Shown here: piece by piece, positions 53,356-63,845 of the stretch
Position numbering within the stretch: position 1 is the stretch's first letter
Layout: the number at the start of each line of letters is the position of its first letter
NCBI GenBank assembly: GCA_029448655.1
Contig: JACCLO010000012.1
Span: 62,001 to 126,000, forward strand
Source: Wolfiporia cocos
Lineage: Eukaryota; Basidiomycota; Agaricomycetes; Polyporales; Phaeolaceae
DNA length: 64,000 nucleotides
Direction of reading: 5' to 3'
Notes under the pieces: generated by a model
Database searches by the model: none
Told to the model about the DNA's origin: nothing
What the model saw: only the letters and a program-made list of their open reading frames with translations
Made by a program: the position numbers and the translations under genes

Positions 53356-53815
53356 TGTCACAAAATTTCCCATAATTTTCCTAATTTTCCTAGAGTTTCT
53401 ACAGTATTATCTACATTTCCCACATATAAGTCCATAGTTAATGGTACTTACGTATTATGTAACCAGAGTGCCTCCCAATGGAACCTTCTAGCAGGTTCCA
53501 CCGAATACCAAGCGCACATGACTGATTAATCAGATGCATGACTCGCTGATTCATCTACAGTCATTCCACCGTAGTCATACTTGCATATCACGTGCAGCAT
53601 TACTCATCATTAGGTACCAGAGGTCCAATACGTATTAGGGGTCCTGCGAAGCATGTATATATACTGGAACAGTCTGAGTGTCAAACCTCAGTTCTGTTCT
53701 CCTCGATAACAGAGTTACTTCAGCCTAACAAGCTATCTCTACTCTCTAAGCTCTCCTCTTACTCCCATAACCCCAGAAAGCATTATAAGTGAGTATCCAG
53801 ACTTCGTTTGTGTCA
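53356..53815 (+). repeat. B 3' LTR (460 bp)
   Basis: About 22 differences from 790-1249 by eye. It is followed by GATTC and the A0 pol sequence. Confidence 0.94.
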
Positions 53816-54058
53816 GATTCCATTCTGATAGGTCCTTCTTGAACTCACGAGGGCTAGATGAGAGCAGCTCCTTGTAGTCCTTTGTGACCTTGTCGTCTAG
53901 CAACACTTTGCAAATCTCTCGGAGTATTGATTCATCTTCCGATTGTGGGGCAGCATGGGAGGTATCAAGAGCCATTGCCATGAACTCTTGCTCGAACCAC
54001 TCAGGTTTCAGAAGAACCTGATCGTGATTGTCGAGATCCACCCCCTCCTCATGGTCTG
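53816..54058 (-). pseudogene. pol: A0 relic: pol, RNase H to integrase linker
   Basis: Decayed counterpart of A2 at about 14617-14850, including AMALDTSHAAPQSEDE-like sequence. It is bounded by the B insertion and by solo LTR 54059-54511 (duplication GTCTG, 54054-54058 and 54512-54516). Confidence 0.9.
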
Positions 54059-54511
54059 TGTCACGGTTAATTCACGTGACCCTTATATTGCCATACGCCG
54101 GGGTCGAACTCACGTATCTACGTCTCCCTATCACATGATCTCCCCTATGGTCACCTGACTTATAGATTGTACCTGTAGACAGCGGCTATCTTATCTACCT
54201 AGCGGTAGGGCCACCTTTAGGGTAGGCGTAGCACCAGTGTTGTCATGCATGTATATAGTCTGTAGCGTTCTGAGGATTAGTCCTCAGAACAGTTATTGTA
54301 ACGTTGGGGCGTGTCCCTCTTACTCAACCTCTCCTCTGCGTGCCTCCGAGGACGACAAACGTTCGCGAGCCTCTGCCCTATATCCTCGTGCTAGCCTGTG
54401 GTTCCCCTCGCTGGTAGTATCGTACGCGACATCAGCAGGACCATACCCCGTGTTAGCCAACGGTGCTGGTAGCGCCTCAATAGGCCGTAGACCCAGAGTG
54501 AGTCTGTGTCA
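54059..54511 (+). repeat. Solo LTR, family F6
   Basis: 453 bp, TGTCACGGTTAA to GAGTCTGTGTCA. TATATA lies near 54249, palindrome GTTCTGAGG/CCTCAGAAC at 54265-54288, and CCTTTAGGGTA near 54209. Antisense B-box-like GGGGTCGAACT lies at 54100-54110. Confidence 0.93.
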
Positions 54512-54516
54512 GTCTG

Positions 54517-55865
54517 GCCGCCTGGACAGAGGATCTGCGGTTAGCATTGTTTTGCCAGTTTTGTGCTTCATCTGGAAGTTGAAGCGTGAGAGGTACAGTG
54601 CCCAACAGGCTTGTCGTCTCGTCAGGTTTTGCGCCGTTTTGAAATAGGTCAGGTTCAGATGATCCGACCATATCTCAAACTTGTCAGGGTGTCCCTCTAG
54701 GTAGTGTCACCACTCCTCTAGAGCCCTGAATACAGCCAACATTTTCTTGTCATAGATCTCGTAGTTCCTTTCCGGGGCACTTAGTGATTTGCTATAGTAC
54801 GCCACGGGGTGGAATTTTTTATCCGTTGGATCTAACTGAGATAGGACTGCTCCGGTAATGAAGTCTGATGTGTCCATTTCTACGTGGAAAGGCTGATTGT
54901 GTGACGGAATTCAAAGCACGGGCGCTTTGGTAAATGCTTCCTTTAGGGTTTGGAAAGCATTTTCCTGCTTGGCATCCCAATGCCAAGCTTCTGACTTTTT
55001 CATCAGGGTGGTGAGTGGTTTGGCTATTTTGGAGAAACCCTCTATGAATCACCTATAGAAATTGGCGAATCCAAGGAAGGCTTGAACCTCTTTGACCTCG
55101 GTTGGTCTAGGCCAGTCCTGAACTCCGGCATACTTCTTCAGATCCATCATAATTTTTCCTTCAGAAATGACGATGGATGTTTGTTCGAAAAAGCACTTTT
55201 CGGGCTTAGCATACAAGTCCGAGTCCTTTAGGGTTTTTAGAACCCCTTTGGTAAGTTGTCGATGTTCCTCCATGTCATTCCTGAAAATCAAGATGTCATC
55301 CAGATAGACAACCACCTTGCCGGTTCGAATGAATGGGGCGAGAATTGAATTCATCATCACCTGGAACGTTGCGGGGGCATTGCAGAAACCGAAATACATT
55401 ACCATTGCCTCATATAGTCCACGGTGTGTAATAAACGCCGTCTTCCATTTGTCACCTGCCTTGATGCGGACATTATTATATCCCCATCTAAGGTCAATTT
55501 TGGTGAAAATGGTCGTGTGGGACAGTTGATCGATGAGATCATCAATCCGTGGTATCGGGTAACGATTTTTCACAGTTATTTCGTTTAGCCTCCTGTAATC
55601 GACAATCATCTGCAGTCCTCCATTTTTTAAGGACGAAGAAGACCGGGGATGCCATTGGACTTTCAGACGGTTGGATGTAACCCTTCCGTAATTTGGTGTC
55701 TATCCACTCATCCAAGCTATTACGCTCTTGGGGAGACATTTTGTAAGGTTTTACCAGGGGTGGGAGCTGCGCATCTGGTTCTAGCACTATGGCATGATCT
55801 CAGGGCTTCCGTTCTGGCATCCTCTCTGATGCCTTTTGTGAGAACACCGTTGGCCCATACTCAGC
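54517..55865 (-). pseudogene. pol: A0 relic: pol, RT and RNase H
   Basis: RT with YLDD near 55305 and RNase H near 54870. Scattered stops and a small deletion near the IEYLGM site (about 55170), where about six codons are missing compared with A2. An indel near 55625 breaks HKKDGG. Many differences from A2 are CG to CA or TG. It is cut by the F7 LTR at 55871 (GTATT, 55866-55870 and 58330-58334). Confidence 0.9.
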
Positions 55866-56531
55866 GTATTTGTCACAGACTTACATCTGTGCTACCCCTG
55901 GGCTCAGGGGGAACCATACACGCCGCAAGTCGAGACGTTGAGTCACCGCGCCAGCGCTGAACGCAGAGGTTATATGGGATGACACTCCATTCCCTAACTT
56001 ACGTCGAGGTAACGTCGGCGATCCTCAGTCAAGCATGACGAGATGTGGGCCCCAGGCCAGCAGGCATCACAGCGGTAGTAAGAAAGAGGTTATGCACCCA
56101 TTGATGAGAATCTAAAGGATGGGGAGTAAGCCCCATCCGCTGCTACCTATATACATCTGGAGGCAGTGACACTGGCTACCCTAAAGTCATGGCCTGTGCG
56201 CATGTAACTACGAGTGACCGTAACGTAACACTAAATGTAACGAGGAGGTGACCTTACATGTGATGTACCTGGCACGTGCGCTGCCTGACGAGCGCTCACC
56301 TACATGGTCAGATGATCGGTGGAGGTATCTTGTCACAAATCTCACTTTGTGACCGCTCTGCCTCAACGCTAACGCTCATAACCCAAGTCCCAACGCCCAC
56401 CAACACGTCCTACTCCCACTACACGCGCCTTTCAGTCACCAGCGGTCCCCAAGATGCTATACGAGGGGTAGTCGACAAGTGCTACAGCGGAGTCGAGGGT
56501 CTCCCAGACGAGCAAGCAGACGAGGGCAAAG

Positions 56532-57230
56532 TGTCACAGATTTGGGACATGCCACTATTTTTCCCGTATTTTTACCTATTTATCTGGTATTTCTACGACC
56601 TTGTAGACATTTACGCTGCTAAGCGCCCGTCTACACGTACACGCAACCAAACAACACGTACACAACGCGGTATACGTCCACTTGTCATAACAACACGTAC
56701 ATAACACGCTTGTACGCGTCAATGACTCAGCGGACTAACCTTCGGTGTCACGCGCTTTACTCATATCCCGGTACCGGGCTATGTCAGTACGATTGGATAA
56801 GCGGCCCGCTCGTTATCACATGCCAATGCCCTTATGATTACTCATATCCCGATGCCGGTATATAAGAATCACATGCATGGCTTACTAACGTAGTTACAGC
56901 CACTTCCACAACATGGACCTACGGTCCAAACAAACGATCTTACTGGTGCGGCCATTACCGGCGCACATGGTCTATTGTAGTTTACGACTTAACCATATTA
57001 GTTATGTCTGCGCACAGACCACCTTCATGTTTGGCTCCCTTACCGGTAACCAAACAAAGCATGTATATAAGTAGGGCTATCACTGCGGATAAGCCTTAGA
57101 TTTGTTCTCTGCATTCGCACAGTTACATATCATCTCTGCTTGCGCCCACTAGCCTCCTCACCAACCTCCAGCAACTCCTTCAAGTCGCTTATTAGGTTAT
57201 AGTGTGAGTCCCACAGTCTAGTCTGTGTCA
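56532..57230 (+). repeat. Solo LTR of the C family
   Basis: 699 bp, TGTCACAGATTTGGG to CTAGTCTGTGTCA, with duplication CAAAG (56527-56531, 57231-57235). It matches the C LTRs with some differences, so it is older than C itself. Confidence 0.94.
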
Positions 57231-57594
57231 CAAAGGCAGAGGAATGCCGCACAAGGGGATTGGTGTAAGACTGGGATTAACCCATGAGATACAATGAGAA
57301 GTCTGAGGAGAACGCCTCAGACTCTCTGGCTTAAGTACATGTAAACGAGCAATGCTATCAAGGCTACCCTAAAGCAACGTGGCCTGTGCGCACGCGCCTA
57401 CCAAAGCGCTAAGCTAAACTCTAAACTGCTTACAAATACCATCACGTGACTATGCGGGGATCTTATCTATGTTTCTGGATACGCGCCGGATCTTATCTGT
57501 TGGTCACATGAGTTTGGAGTGCGCCTATACCGCTGTAACGTCCCTCAACGCTACACGACGCCCCTGTAGGGCCTATAGTCGCGTTTTCGTGACA

Positions 57595-58133
57595 TTACCC
57601 CCTCCTCTAGTTTCGTCGTCCCGACGAAGATCTTGCCCACCCCTCCATGGAGTAGTAGTCGCTATTGTGGCGCACCGGGTTTGACTGTACTGGGGGCCCA
57701 GGATGGCTGACGACCCTGTTCTTGAATATCCAGCGTAAGGTGCTAGAGCTCGACGTTCTTTCTTCATCTTGTTTCCGCTATCTTGTGTGTGACCTGCCGA
57801 CGCAGGGTTAGACCAACCTTGGTCCTTCACATACCCGCTAAGGTCTCTCTGGTGTGTCTTCCCGCCACCCAGACGCGCAGTACCTATAGTACGTACCGCT
57901 AGTGCGCCCGCTATCTGTGTTAAGAGGGTGGACTTATTGCCTGTTTCATTCCGTCGTCGGTACCGGCGCCTAAGGATAACGCCATGGCAACGCTTGTGTG
58001 GGGGCTGGCATATGACTGCCGACCTCTCTTCAAGAGGTTGCCCCGCCGCGTCACCGTACCTAAACGTAGAAAACCCTCGGCCCAAGCGCGAAGTTCATCA
58101 GCGCAGGGGGGAGGTAAAATAGACTTCTCATTA
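57595..58133 (-). other. F8 internal region, no supported gene
   Basis: 539 bp. The 3' end has GGAGGGGGTAA and a perfect hairpin TTCGTC-GGGAC-GACGAA (57612-57628). The 5' end has primer site AATGAGAAGTCT (plus-strand complement at 58121-58132), complementary to 57292-57303 in the 3' LTR. A 170-codon open frame spans it, but it enters the LTR and shows no domain, so I do not call it. Confidence 0.65.
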
Positions 58134-58215
58134 TGTCACAAATCTCACTTTGTGACCGCTCTGCCTCAACGCTACACGACGCCCCTGTAGGGCCTATAGT
58201 CGCGTTTTCGTGACA
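58134..58215 (-). repeat. F8 5' LTR, deleted to 82 bp
   Basis: Has both ends of the 560-bp LTR but lacks about 478 bp between two copies of CCTCAACGCTA. The loss includes TATA and the transcription start. Deletion by short-repeat recombination or replication slippage is likely. Confidence 0.85.
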
Positions 58216-58334
58216 TATCTAGGGCACGACGAAGGAAGTAACTAAGAAGAGAGGGGCGCGCGCACGTACAGCGGCACCCATACATACATAGCGAGGGATG
58301 TTGGGACCCCCTACGGGTTATCCGTGACAGTATT

Positions 58335-59103
58335 GTTCGGGCACTGATGATCGCCATTTTTCTAGGTCAATCGGTGGTGTTTCATTCTCACAGTTGTCTG
58401 CTTCTTCGAGGTCTTTGTCAAGTACCTCGGCTACCAGCTGTGTCAGCAGGTTCATTTCCCCATCATCAAGGGTTGACATCCAAGTGATCAAGGGATTTTT
58501 GGGGTCCTCCTCTCCTATTATGTCCACGGGAGTGTCCCAAATCGAATTTATTTCGATGATTTCCTTTTCTGGGAGTTCAACTGCTTCCTCCTCAGAAGGG
58601 CGGTTACCCTTTCTTCTGGTGTTGGGTTGGTCGTGTGAGCAGCAGGAATATTCCATTTCTCCTTTCCGCCAATCAAAAGTCGGATTATGGAGACGTAACT
58701 AGTCATAGCCAAGGATTAGGTCTGGTTCTAGGTGCATGACCGTCAGACCTATTTTTTCCTTGTGTGTGCCATGTTGCATGAAAGCTTTTACTGATTGCGT
58801 TAAGCGGCCAGCGACATTGTTAGTTCCGTCTGCGTTCATAACCGTAATGGGGAACGGTAGTTTGTTGGTGACCAGCTTATCTTTATCGACCAATCGTTGT
58901 GATATGACCGATATGGTTGCACTGCTGTCGATCAAATACAGAGCCTGCATTTTTTGCCCATATACCCAGAGTGTTACCTCAACACGGGATGATTGTGCGC
59001 AGTTGCACGCATAGTTGCCAGAAATGTGATACATTGACTCAAATACACTCTTCACAGCGGGTACAGGACTAAAATTACAAGGGAGCACAAGTGGGCAGGT
59101 CAT
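58335..59103 (-). pseudogene. pol: A0 relic: pol start and protease
   Basis: From the TGATG junction with gag (59101-59105) down. Protease DSSAT near 58920 has Gly changed to Ser in the catalytic triad. A stop near 58700 interrupts YDWLRL. It continues to the EQY region, where the F7 insertion lies. Confidence 0.9.
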
Positions 59104-61185
59104 CACATGTCCTCGATGGGAAAACCCGAGGTAGATCCGCCGTGGATCCCAAGGGCGTTTGCAGAGCCGGCTATCTGCTGTCAAAGCCAGGGTAGATGTG
59201 CCCTGATGGAGTCGCCCGACGGTGTAGGCGCAGTCGAGGTCGGACTAGTCGATGGGGACTGGACGGAGCTGGTGCTTTCAGCCGATCGCACCAGACTTCC
59301 ACTCTTCTCCTCTTCGCTGATGTGCGTAGTAGGGGCCAGAGGAACCACCTCTGGTATGTTCGGAACGTTTGCCCGGAGAGTCCCTACGGTGGCTTTGGGG
59401 GACTCGTCTTCGTTGTCAGTCACCAGTTCCTGGGTGCTGACCACTCAGACCTTGTATTTCTTTTTCGGGTCCAATCTCTTCTGGCCCGACTGTTGCGTTC
59501 CGCTTGATGAGCCTGTTGGCTTCATCGTTCTGCTCCTACTAGTGGCCAGCTTGGCTTCTTTGGGCCGGCTCTTAGGGTTTTCCGGACAGTCGCCCCATTT
59601 GTGTTGTCCGGGGTGCTTGCGACAGTCCTTCCCATATGAACCGGTTTCCTTTGCCTTGCCTCTGCCTTTGTCATCAGCCTTGGCAGGCTTTGACGTAGCT
59701 TTTTTGGTGGTCTTGCCAGACCCCCGACGACTCCTTTCTTTTTTCTTCCTCAAAGATCTTGCCTTTGAGTTTGTCCGGGTATTGCCTCTTATAGAGGTTG
59801 ATGGCCATATCAAGGTAGACCTCCCAGTCGGTCGGCATTGTGAAATTTGGGACCGATTTCAAGGTAGTGAGGGTTTCTCGCACCTTTTCTGGGAGTATCT
59901 GTTTGATGTGACTGAACAACGTCTTGTTGTCAGTCTCGGCCAGGCGCGCCAGGATTCTGAGCTTCTGTGCACAGTTGAAGAAGTCCAACTGGATCTTCTT
60001 TCTTCCTTCGTCACCGAACTACCCTTCAATCTCCTTTTCGGCAATCTCTTTGTCCGTCTTTTTGCCATACACCTTCTTGATTGTCTCCAAGAATGTTTTC
60101 CAGGTGTGTCCGGAGATTTGTCCCGTGGTGATTTTATCGACTACTGGGGACATGTATTGGTAGGCTTCACCCGTAAGCCTTAGCAGGGCTTGGTGGACCT
60201 TGTCCTCCTCAAGTGTGACCTTGGTGTCCGCGAAGTACATGCCCATTTTTTGGATCCATTCCTTCAAAGAAATGGAGTCCTTTGGGCCCGAGAATTTCGG
60301 GGGCTGAGTCAGTTTGGTCTGTTGGAAGGTGACCGTGGGTGCAGCTGCTGGCGCGGCTGCTGGTGTGTTTTTTAGAGCAGTTAGCTCTGCTTCGAGTTGG
60401 TCGATACGATTAATTAGTGCCGTGACCTCGGCACCACTGGATCCTCCGGCTGAGGCTGCCAGACTCTTTTCTAGAGTGGTTATGGATTTTTCTATCCGTT
60501 TAAACCTTGTCTCTGTCAAGTCATCCAGGTTAGTCCTTGAGGCCTCCACTTCCTCCAGGGCCTCAATTCCGTTCTGGAGCACTCAGTTATGGCTCCTAAT
60601 TTGGTTTGTTTTGTTCCAAACCGTTTCCATGTCGCGATCCACCCGGCTTTTGTAAGTGGATAGATTGCTGTATAGGTGGGCACCTGCCTGGTACCTAGCC
60701 TCCTTGTAGGCGTTTATGCCTACTTGGGTCATTTCCCACAAGGGCAGCTCCTCCATGTTTAGGTGGATCTGGGCCTCTAACTCGTTTTGCGAGAGGTGGG
60801 GTTGCTCTATTGTTTCGAGCATCCCGGATTCATAGGTTGGGAGAAGTTCGGGAAGTGACCCAAAAAGGGGTGTGTTGGGGACCGGGGGGGCGCCTGGATT
60901 TTCGCTTCGTTCGGGGGTGTGGATTGTGTGTGGTGTTGTTTCTTCTGGGTTGAAGATGCGTGAGGCTCTCAGAGTTGGGGGTGGCACGGGTCCCGATGTT
61001 TCCTGGGAGTACCAGTGGACGTCACCGTACAGGACTATGAGGTCCAACAAGGAGATGGTGGTACAGTAGTTGTCCCACCTCCACCACGAAATGTGGTCCG
61101 AGTCGAATCCTTGCCATAGTACTTGATGTACGCCGTGTGGTTTATGTTTAGGAACGGGTGTATGTGTGCCGGAATTGAGTTGAAG

Positions 61186-62231
61186 TGTCATGGTTTTATA
61201 TCGTGACGGGGTGAATGCCCCCTCTCAGTGTTGAACGTAAAGAATTAAAGTATTCAGGTCACGTGATGCATAGATAGTTGCGCGCTTGGTTGAGTAGCAG
61301 ATAAGATAACCCGTATGTAACGTCATTAGGGTACAGGGTTTCTATGTAGCGGTCTAGTCCCCTGACGTTTAGGTGTATGCGCACAGGCCATGTCGCTTTA
61401 GGGCCAGCTTAGGACTTTGACACGGTTTTCCGTGTCATGAGCCTCACCGCGTCTCGAACCACCGCATGTATGCTACAAAGATCACCTGATTTACTTATGC
61501 GTTGACGCGTTACCACTATGCCAACCCGTTATACGAAGGGTCACGTGATGTATTATGTAAGTGTTCAGGGTTAGTACTTAGCGCTCTGTTAGGCACATGC
61601 GCACAGGCCATGCGCTTTAGGGCAGCCTCGATAGTCAATGCTCGCTTGCATGTATATATACTAGAGAGTCTGAGGCTTACACCTCAGACTTGTCAATTTG
61701 ACTCTGGGGTGTTCATCCCCCTTACTTGCCATTCCCTCTGCTTGCGCATGCATGCCTGCTAGTCTGGGAGAACCTCGACCTCGCTGTAGTGCCTTAGGAC
61801 TACCCTTCGACCTTCAACGTATCGTCGGCGCTGGGCCCTCTGGTATCTGAAAGGCGTTAGTGTAGGGGAGTTAGGACTAGTGGTGGTGGGGCGTTGGGCG
61901 TTGGGTGTGGGCGTCACAAGTTTGTGACAGACTTGGTAGACACAGCGCTACTCCTGTACTTACAAGCTAGAAGATCTGAGGCGTACTCCTCAGACTTCTC
62001 AATCTTACTCTGGGGCTTAGGCCCCCTTACTTGCCAATCCCCTGCTGCGTGCTCTACCCTTTGACAACTAGTCTGGAAGAACCTCGACCTCGCTGTAGTG
62101 CCTTAGGATTACTCTTCGACCAGCCACAAGCATCGTTGGGCCCTCTGGTATCTGAAAGGCGTTGTGTAGGGGAGTTAGGGCTAGGAGGCTATAGGGCGCG
62201 GGCGGTTGTGGGATGACACAGGTCTGTGTCA
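61186..62231 (+). repeat. Solo LTR, family F9, with another F9 LTR inside
   Basis: TGTCATGG to GGTCTGTGTCA, with duplication TGAAG (61181-61185, 62232-62236). After removing 61418-61929 and its duplication it is about 529 bp. GCGCACAGGCCATG and CTTTAGGG lie near 61379-61402, and palindrome TCTGAGG/CCTCAGA near 61976-61997. Confidence 0.9.
61418..61929 (+). repeat. Inner solo LTR, family F9
   Basis: 512 bp, TGACACGG to TTTGTGACA, with duplication GACTT (61413-61417, 61930-61934). TATATATA lies near 61652 and a palindrome at 61668-61689. On the minus strand TGGCATAGTGG (61513-61523) and GGTTCGAGAC (61451-61460) match tRNA A and B boxes. Confidence 0.9.
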
Positions 62232-62461
62232 TGAAGGTTGTGACACTCCCCCTAACTCTGATGCCGAAGACGACTCGCAGGTAGTCCATCAAGCAGGTCT
62301 GCTCTCCGGGCCACGTGTGCTTGCCGATGGTGGGGCGGTAGGCCGTAGCCACCTTGTGGGTGTTGTACAAAGTGCCTTGGACGATTGTGTATGATACCAT
62401 TGTTGAGTAGTATTCGTCAGCTTGAGTTATTCTTCCTTAAACAATAATTCAGAAAGAACAA

Positions 62462-62541
62462 AGTGCCTTTTCAGGACTTAAATGCCTTTTCAGGACTTTC
62501 AGTCAATGCCATGCACCGAAACAATATGTCTTATCAGGACT
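62462..62541 (-). repeat. A0 repeat of the AGTCCTGAAAAGGCA motif
   Basis: Three plus-strand copies of the TGCCTTTTCAGGACT type precede gag in the A0 relic; the third is degenerate (TGTCTTATCAGGACT). It has three units, like A2. Confidence 0.7.
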
Positions 62542-62550
62542 TTCTATCTA

Positions 62551-63845
62551 CTACAGTTTGGGTTTGCCGAGGTCGAAGTTGAGACCGCTATGTACTAGAT
62601 GAGTCTTTAAGTACGTAACGTGCTGCTTCATGTCTAGGTCTCCAAAGACGTGCTCTACCCTCCTCAGATATTTTTCGAGGCGGCGGAGATCTTCGTTCTT
62701 CATGGAGTCCTGACAGACCCTTTGCTCCAGGTGTGTGGAGAGATCGTTGAAGTTGGTTATTAGAGTGGTGAATTTTGCTACTATGGGGGCCGTGGTAGTG
62801 GTGTCTGGGACCTTCCACAGATGGAAAAGAAGTGTGTGGGCGGCGTTCATCTGTTTGTCGACGTCCAAGAACCAGTCCCATTTTTTCTCCGTGCAGTGGA
62901 CATCCTTAGGATTCGGAAGTCCCCGCTTTTCAATCCACTCTGCCGGTATACGTAACTCCTCCACTCTTTCTAACAGTGACTTCTTCGGGGGCTGAATTCA
63001 CTCCCAAAGACTCCACACCATTATCTCCTCCTCAACCCTCTTCCGAGCCGCCTCGGTGATTAGCTGATCCAGGGATTGTTTCTGGATCCGAGCTTCGAGC
63101 TTCTCCTTCTGACGGAAAAGCTTATCGAGCTTCTTTTGCCAGATATGGGCGAGTTGACACAAACTCTACAAGACGTACTATCCCCCTATATCCCTATGTT
63201 CTAGCCTCCTAGTACAACGATACGTTGAGTATCTAGGGTGTCGCGCTATGTTGGAGTGTCGCTAGTCGGGACTACAAGGGAGCACGCCTAGTGGTAGCAG
63301 AGAGAGGAGGGCTATCGCCCATACATCGAGATTAACAGTTCTGAGGTGTAACCCTCAGAACGACGCAGTATATATACATGTGGACGCAGTATAACTAAGA
63401 CGTAGCGGCCCACCCTAAAGGGGGCCGTGCGCTACTATTGTCATACGGTCATACTATGGCGCAATCCACAACCACGTGAGCGGCCCGGCGGGACGGGCGT
63501 ACCGTATCGTACCGCCTATCTGCAACGCGCTTTATCTAATCTATCAGTCACATGACCTCGGTCTCACCCGTTCGTGCGTTCGACCCTCGGCGAGGGCATT
63601 CACCCCATGCCACAGAAAATCTGTGACACGAGTGCAGCCTCGTGGTTGACCCTTTGTATCTCCTCCGGGTTGGGGTTTGGCTTCTTGTAGAAGACATCTT
63701 TGCCTTTTCAGGACTTTCCGCGCTTAGGGGCAGTCACATCAGAGATGCGATCCTCGAGTGACTTATGGGAGGCAATGTGCCATTCCTTGTGCTTACCCGT
63801 GGTGGCGTTTCTCGAGTTAACCGTGAAACTGGGTGCTTTCGGCAT
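62551..63845 (-). pseudogene. A0 relic: ORF0
   Basis: Start ATG 63845, stop at 62551, split by solo LTR 63155-63628 (duplication CGAGT, 63150-63154 and 63629-63633). TGA at 62998-63000 replaces the CGA present in A1 and A2. CTEKKWDW and SMKNEDLRRLEKYL are intact. The C-terminal half is better preserved than the gag beside it. Confidence 0.88.
63155..63628 (-). repeat. Solo LTR, group F11 (b)
   Basis: 474 bp. Plus strand begins TGACACAAAC and ends AATCTGTGACA, with duplication CGAGT. TATATATAC lies near 63370 and a CCTCAGAAC palindrome near 63340-63361. Plus-strand GCGTTCGACCC (63576-63586), antisense to the LTR, resembles a B box. Confidence 0.9.

Larger units (their letters stand above)
790..53815 (+). 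mobile_element. Element B: chromovirus with dUTPase, fragmented by later insertions
   Basis: B runs from its 5' LTR (790-1249) to its 3' LTR (53356-53815). It is inserted in A0's integrase. Flanks AGTTC (785-789) and GATTC (53816-53820) look like a diverged 5-bp target duplication, and joining them restores A0 alignment to A2 near 14617. Inside lie ORF0, gag and pol in the usual order, each with nonsense or frameshift damage. Later insertions total most of the 53 kb: solo LTRs at 2786, 3905, 50729, 51505 and 52481, the E/A1/A2 stack at 7051, and the C/D stack at 27934. Without them B is roughly 8 to 9 kb. Confidence 0.9.
56331..58215 (-). mobile_element. F8: short non-autonomous LTR element
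   Basis: Target duplication TATCT (56326-56330, 58216-58220). The 3' LTR is 56331-57594 (560 bp once solo LTR 56532-57230 and its duplication are removed), the internal region 57595-58133 (539 bp), and the 5' LTR 58134-58215 (82 bp). The internal region has a self-priming site, a 3' hairpin and a polypurine tract, but no gag or pol. It must have moved using proteins from another element. Confidence 0.85.
55871..58329 (-). repeat. Solo LTR, family F7, carrying element F8
   Basis: Plus strand begins TGTCACAGACTT and ends TTATCCGTGACA, with target duplication GTATT. Its own sequence is 569 bp once F8 and its duplication are removed, matching 570 bp for 3083-3652. Palindrome GGATGGGG/CCCCATCC (56117-56138) and TATATA near 56150 place the promoter on the minus strand. 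Confidence 0.92.
59103..62400 (-). pseudogene. gag: A0 relic: gag
   Basis: ATG 62400 (MVSYTIVQG) to the stop overlapping pol. Split by LTRs at 61186-62231. Stops and frameshifts lie near 59445, 60018, 60583 and 59730, so at least four lesions. The middle (coiled coil, about 60440-60900) is quite diverged from A1 and A2, suggesting A0 is a related subfamily, not a direct parent. Capsid and Lys-rich tail are still recognisable. Confidence 0.88.

Noticed and set aside
57573..58085. A 170-codon frame on the minus strand in F8
   Set aside because: It runs into the LTR, has no recognisable domain and lies in an element that appears non-coding.
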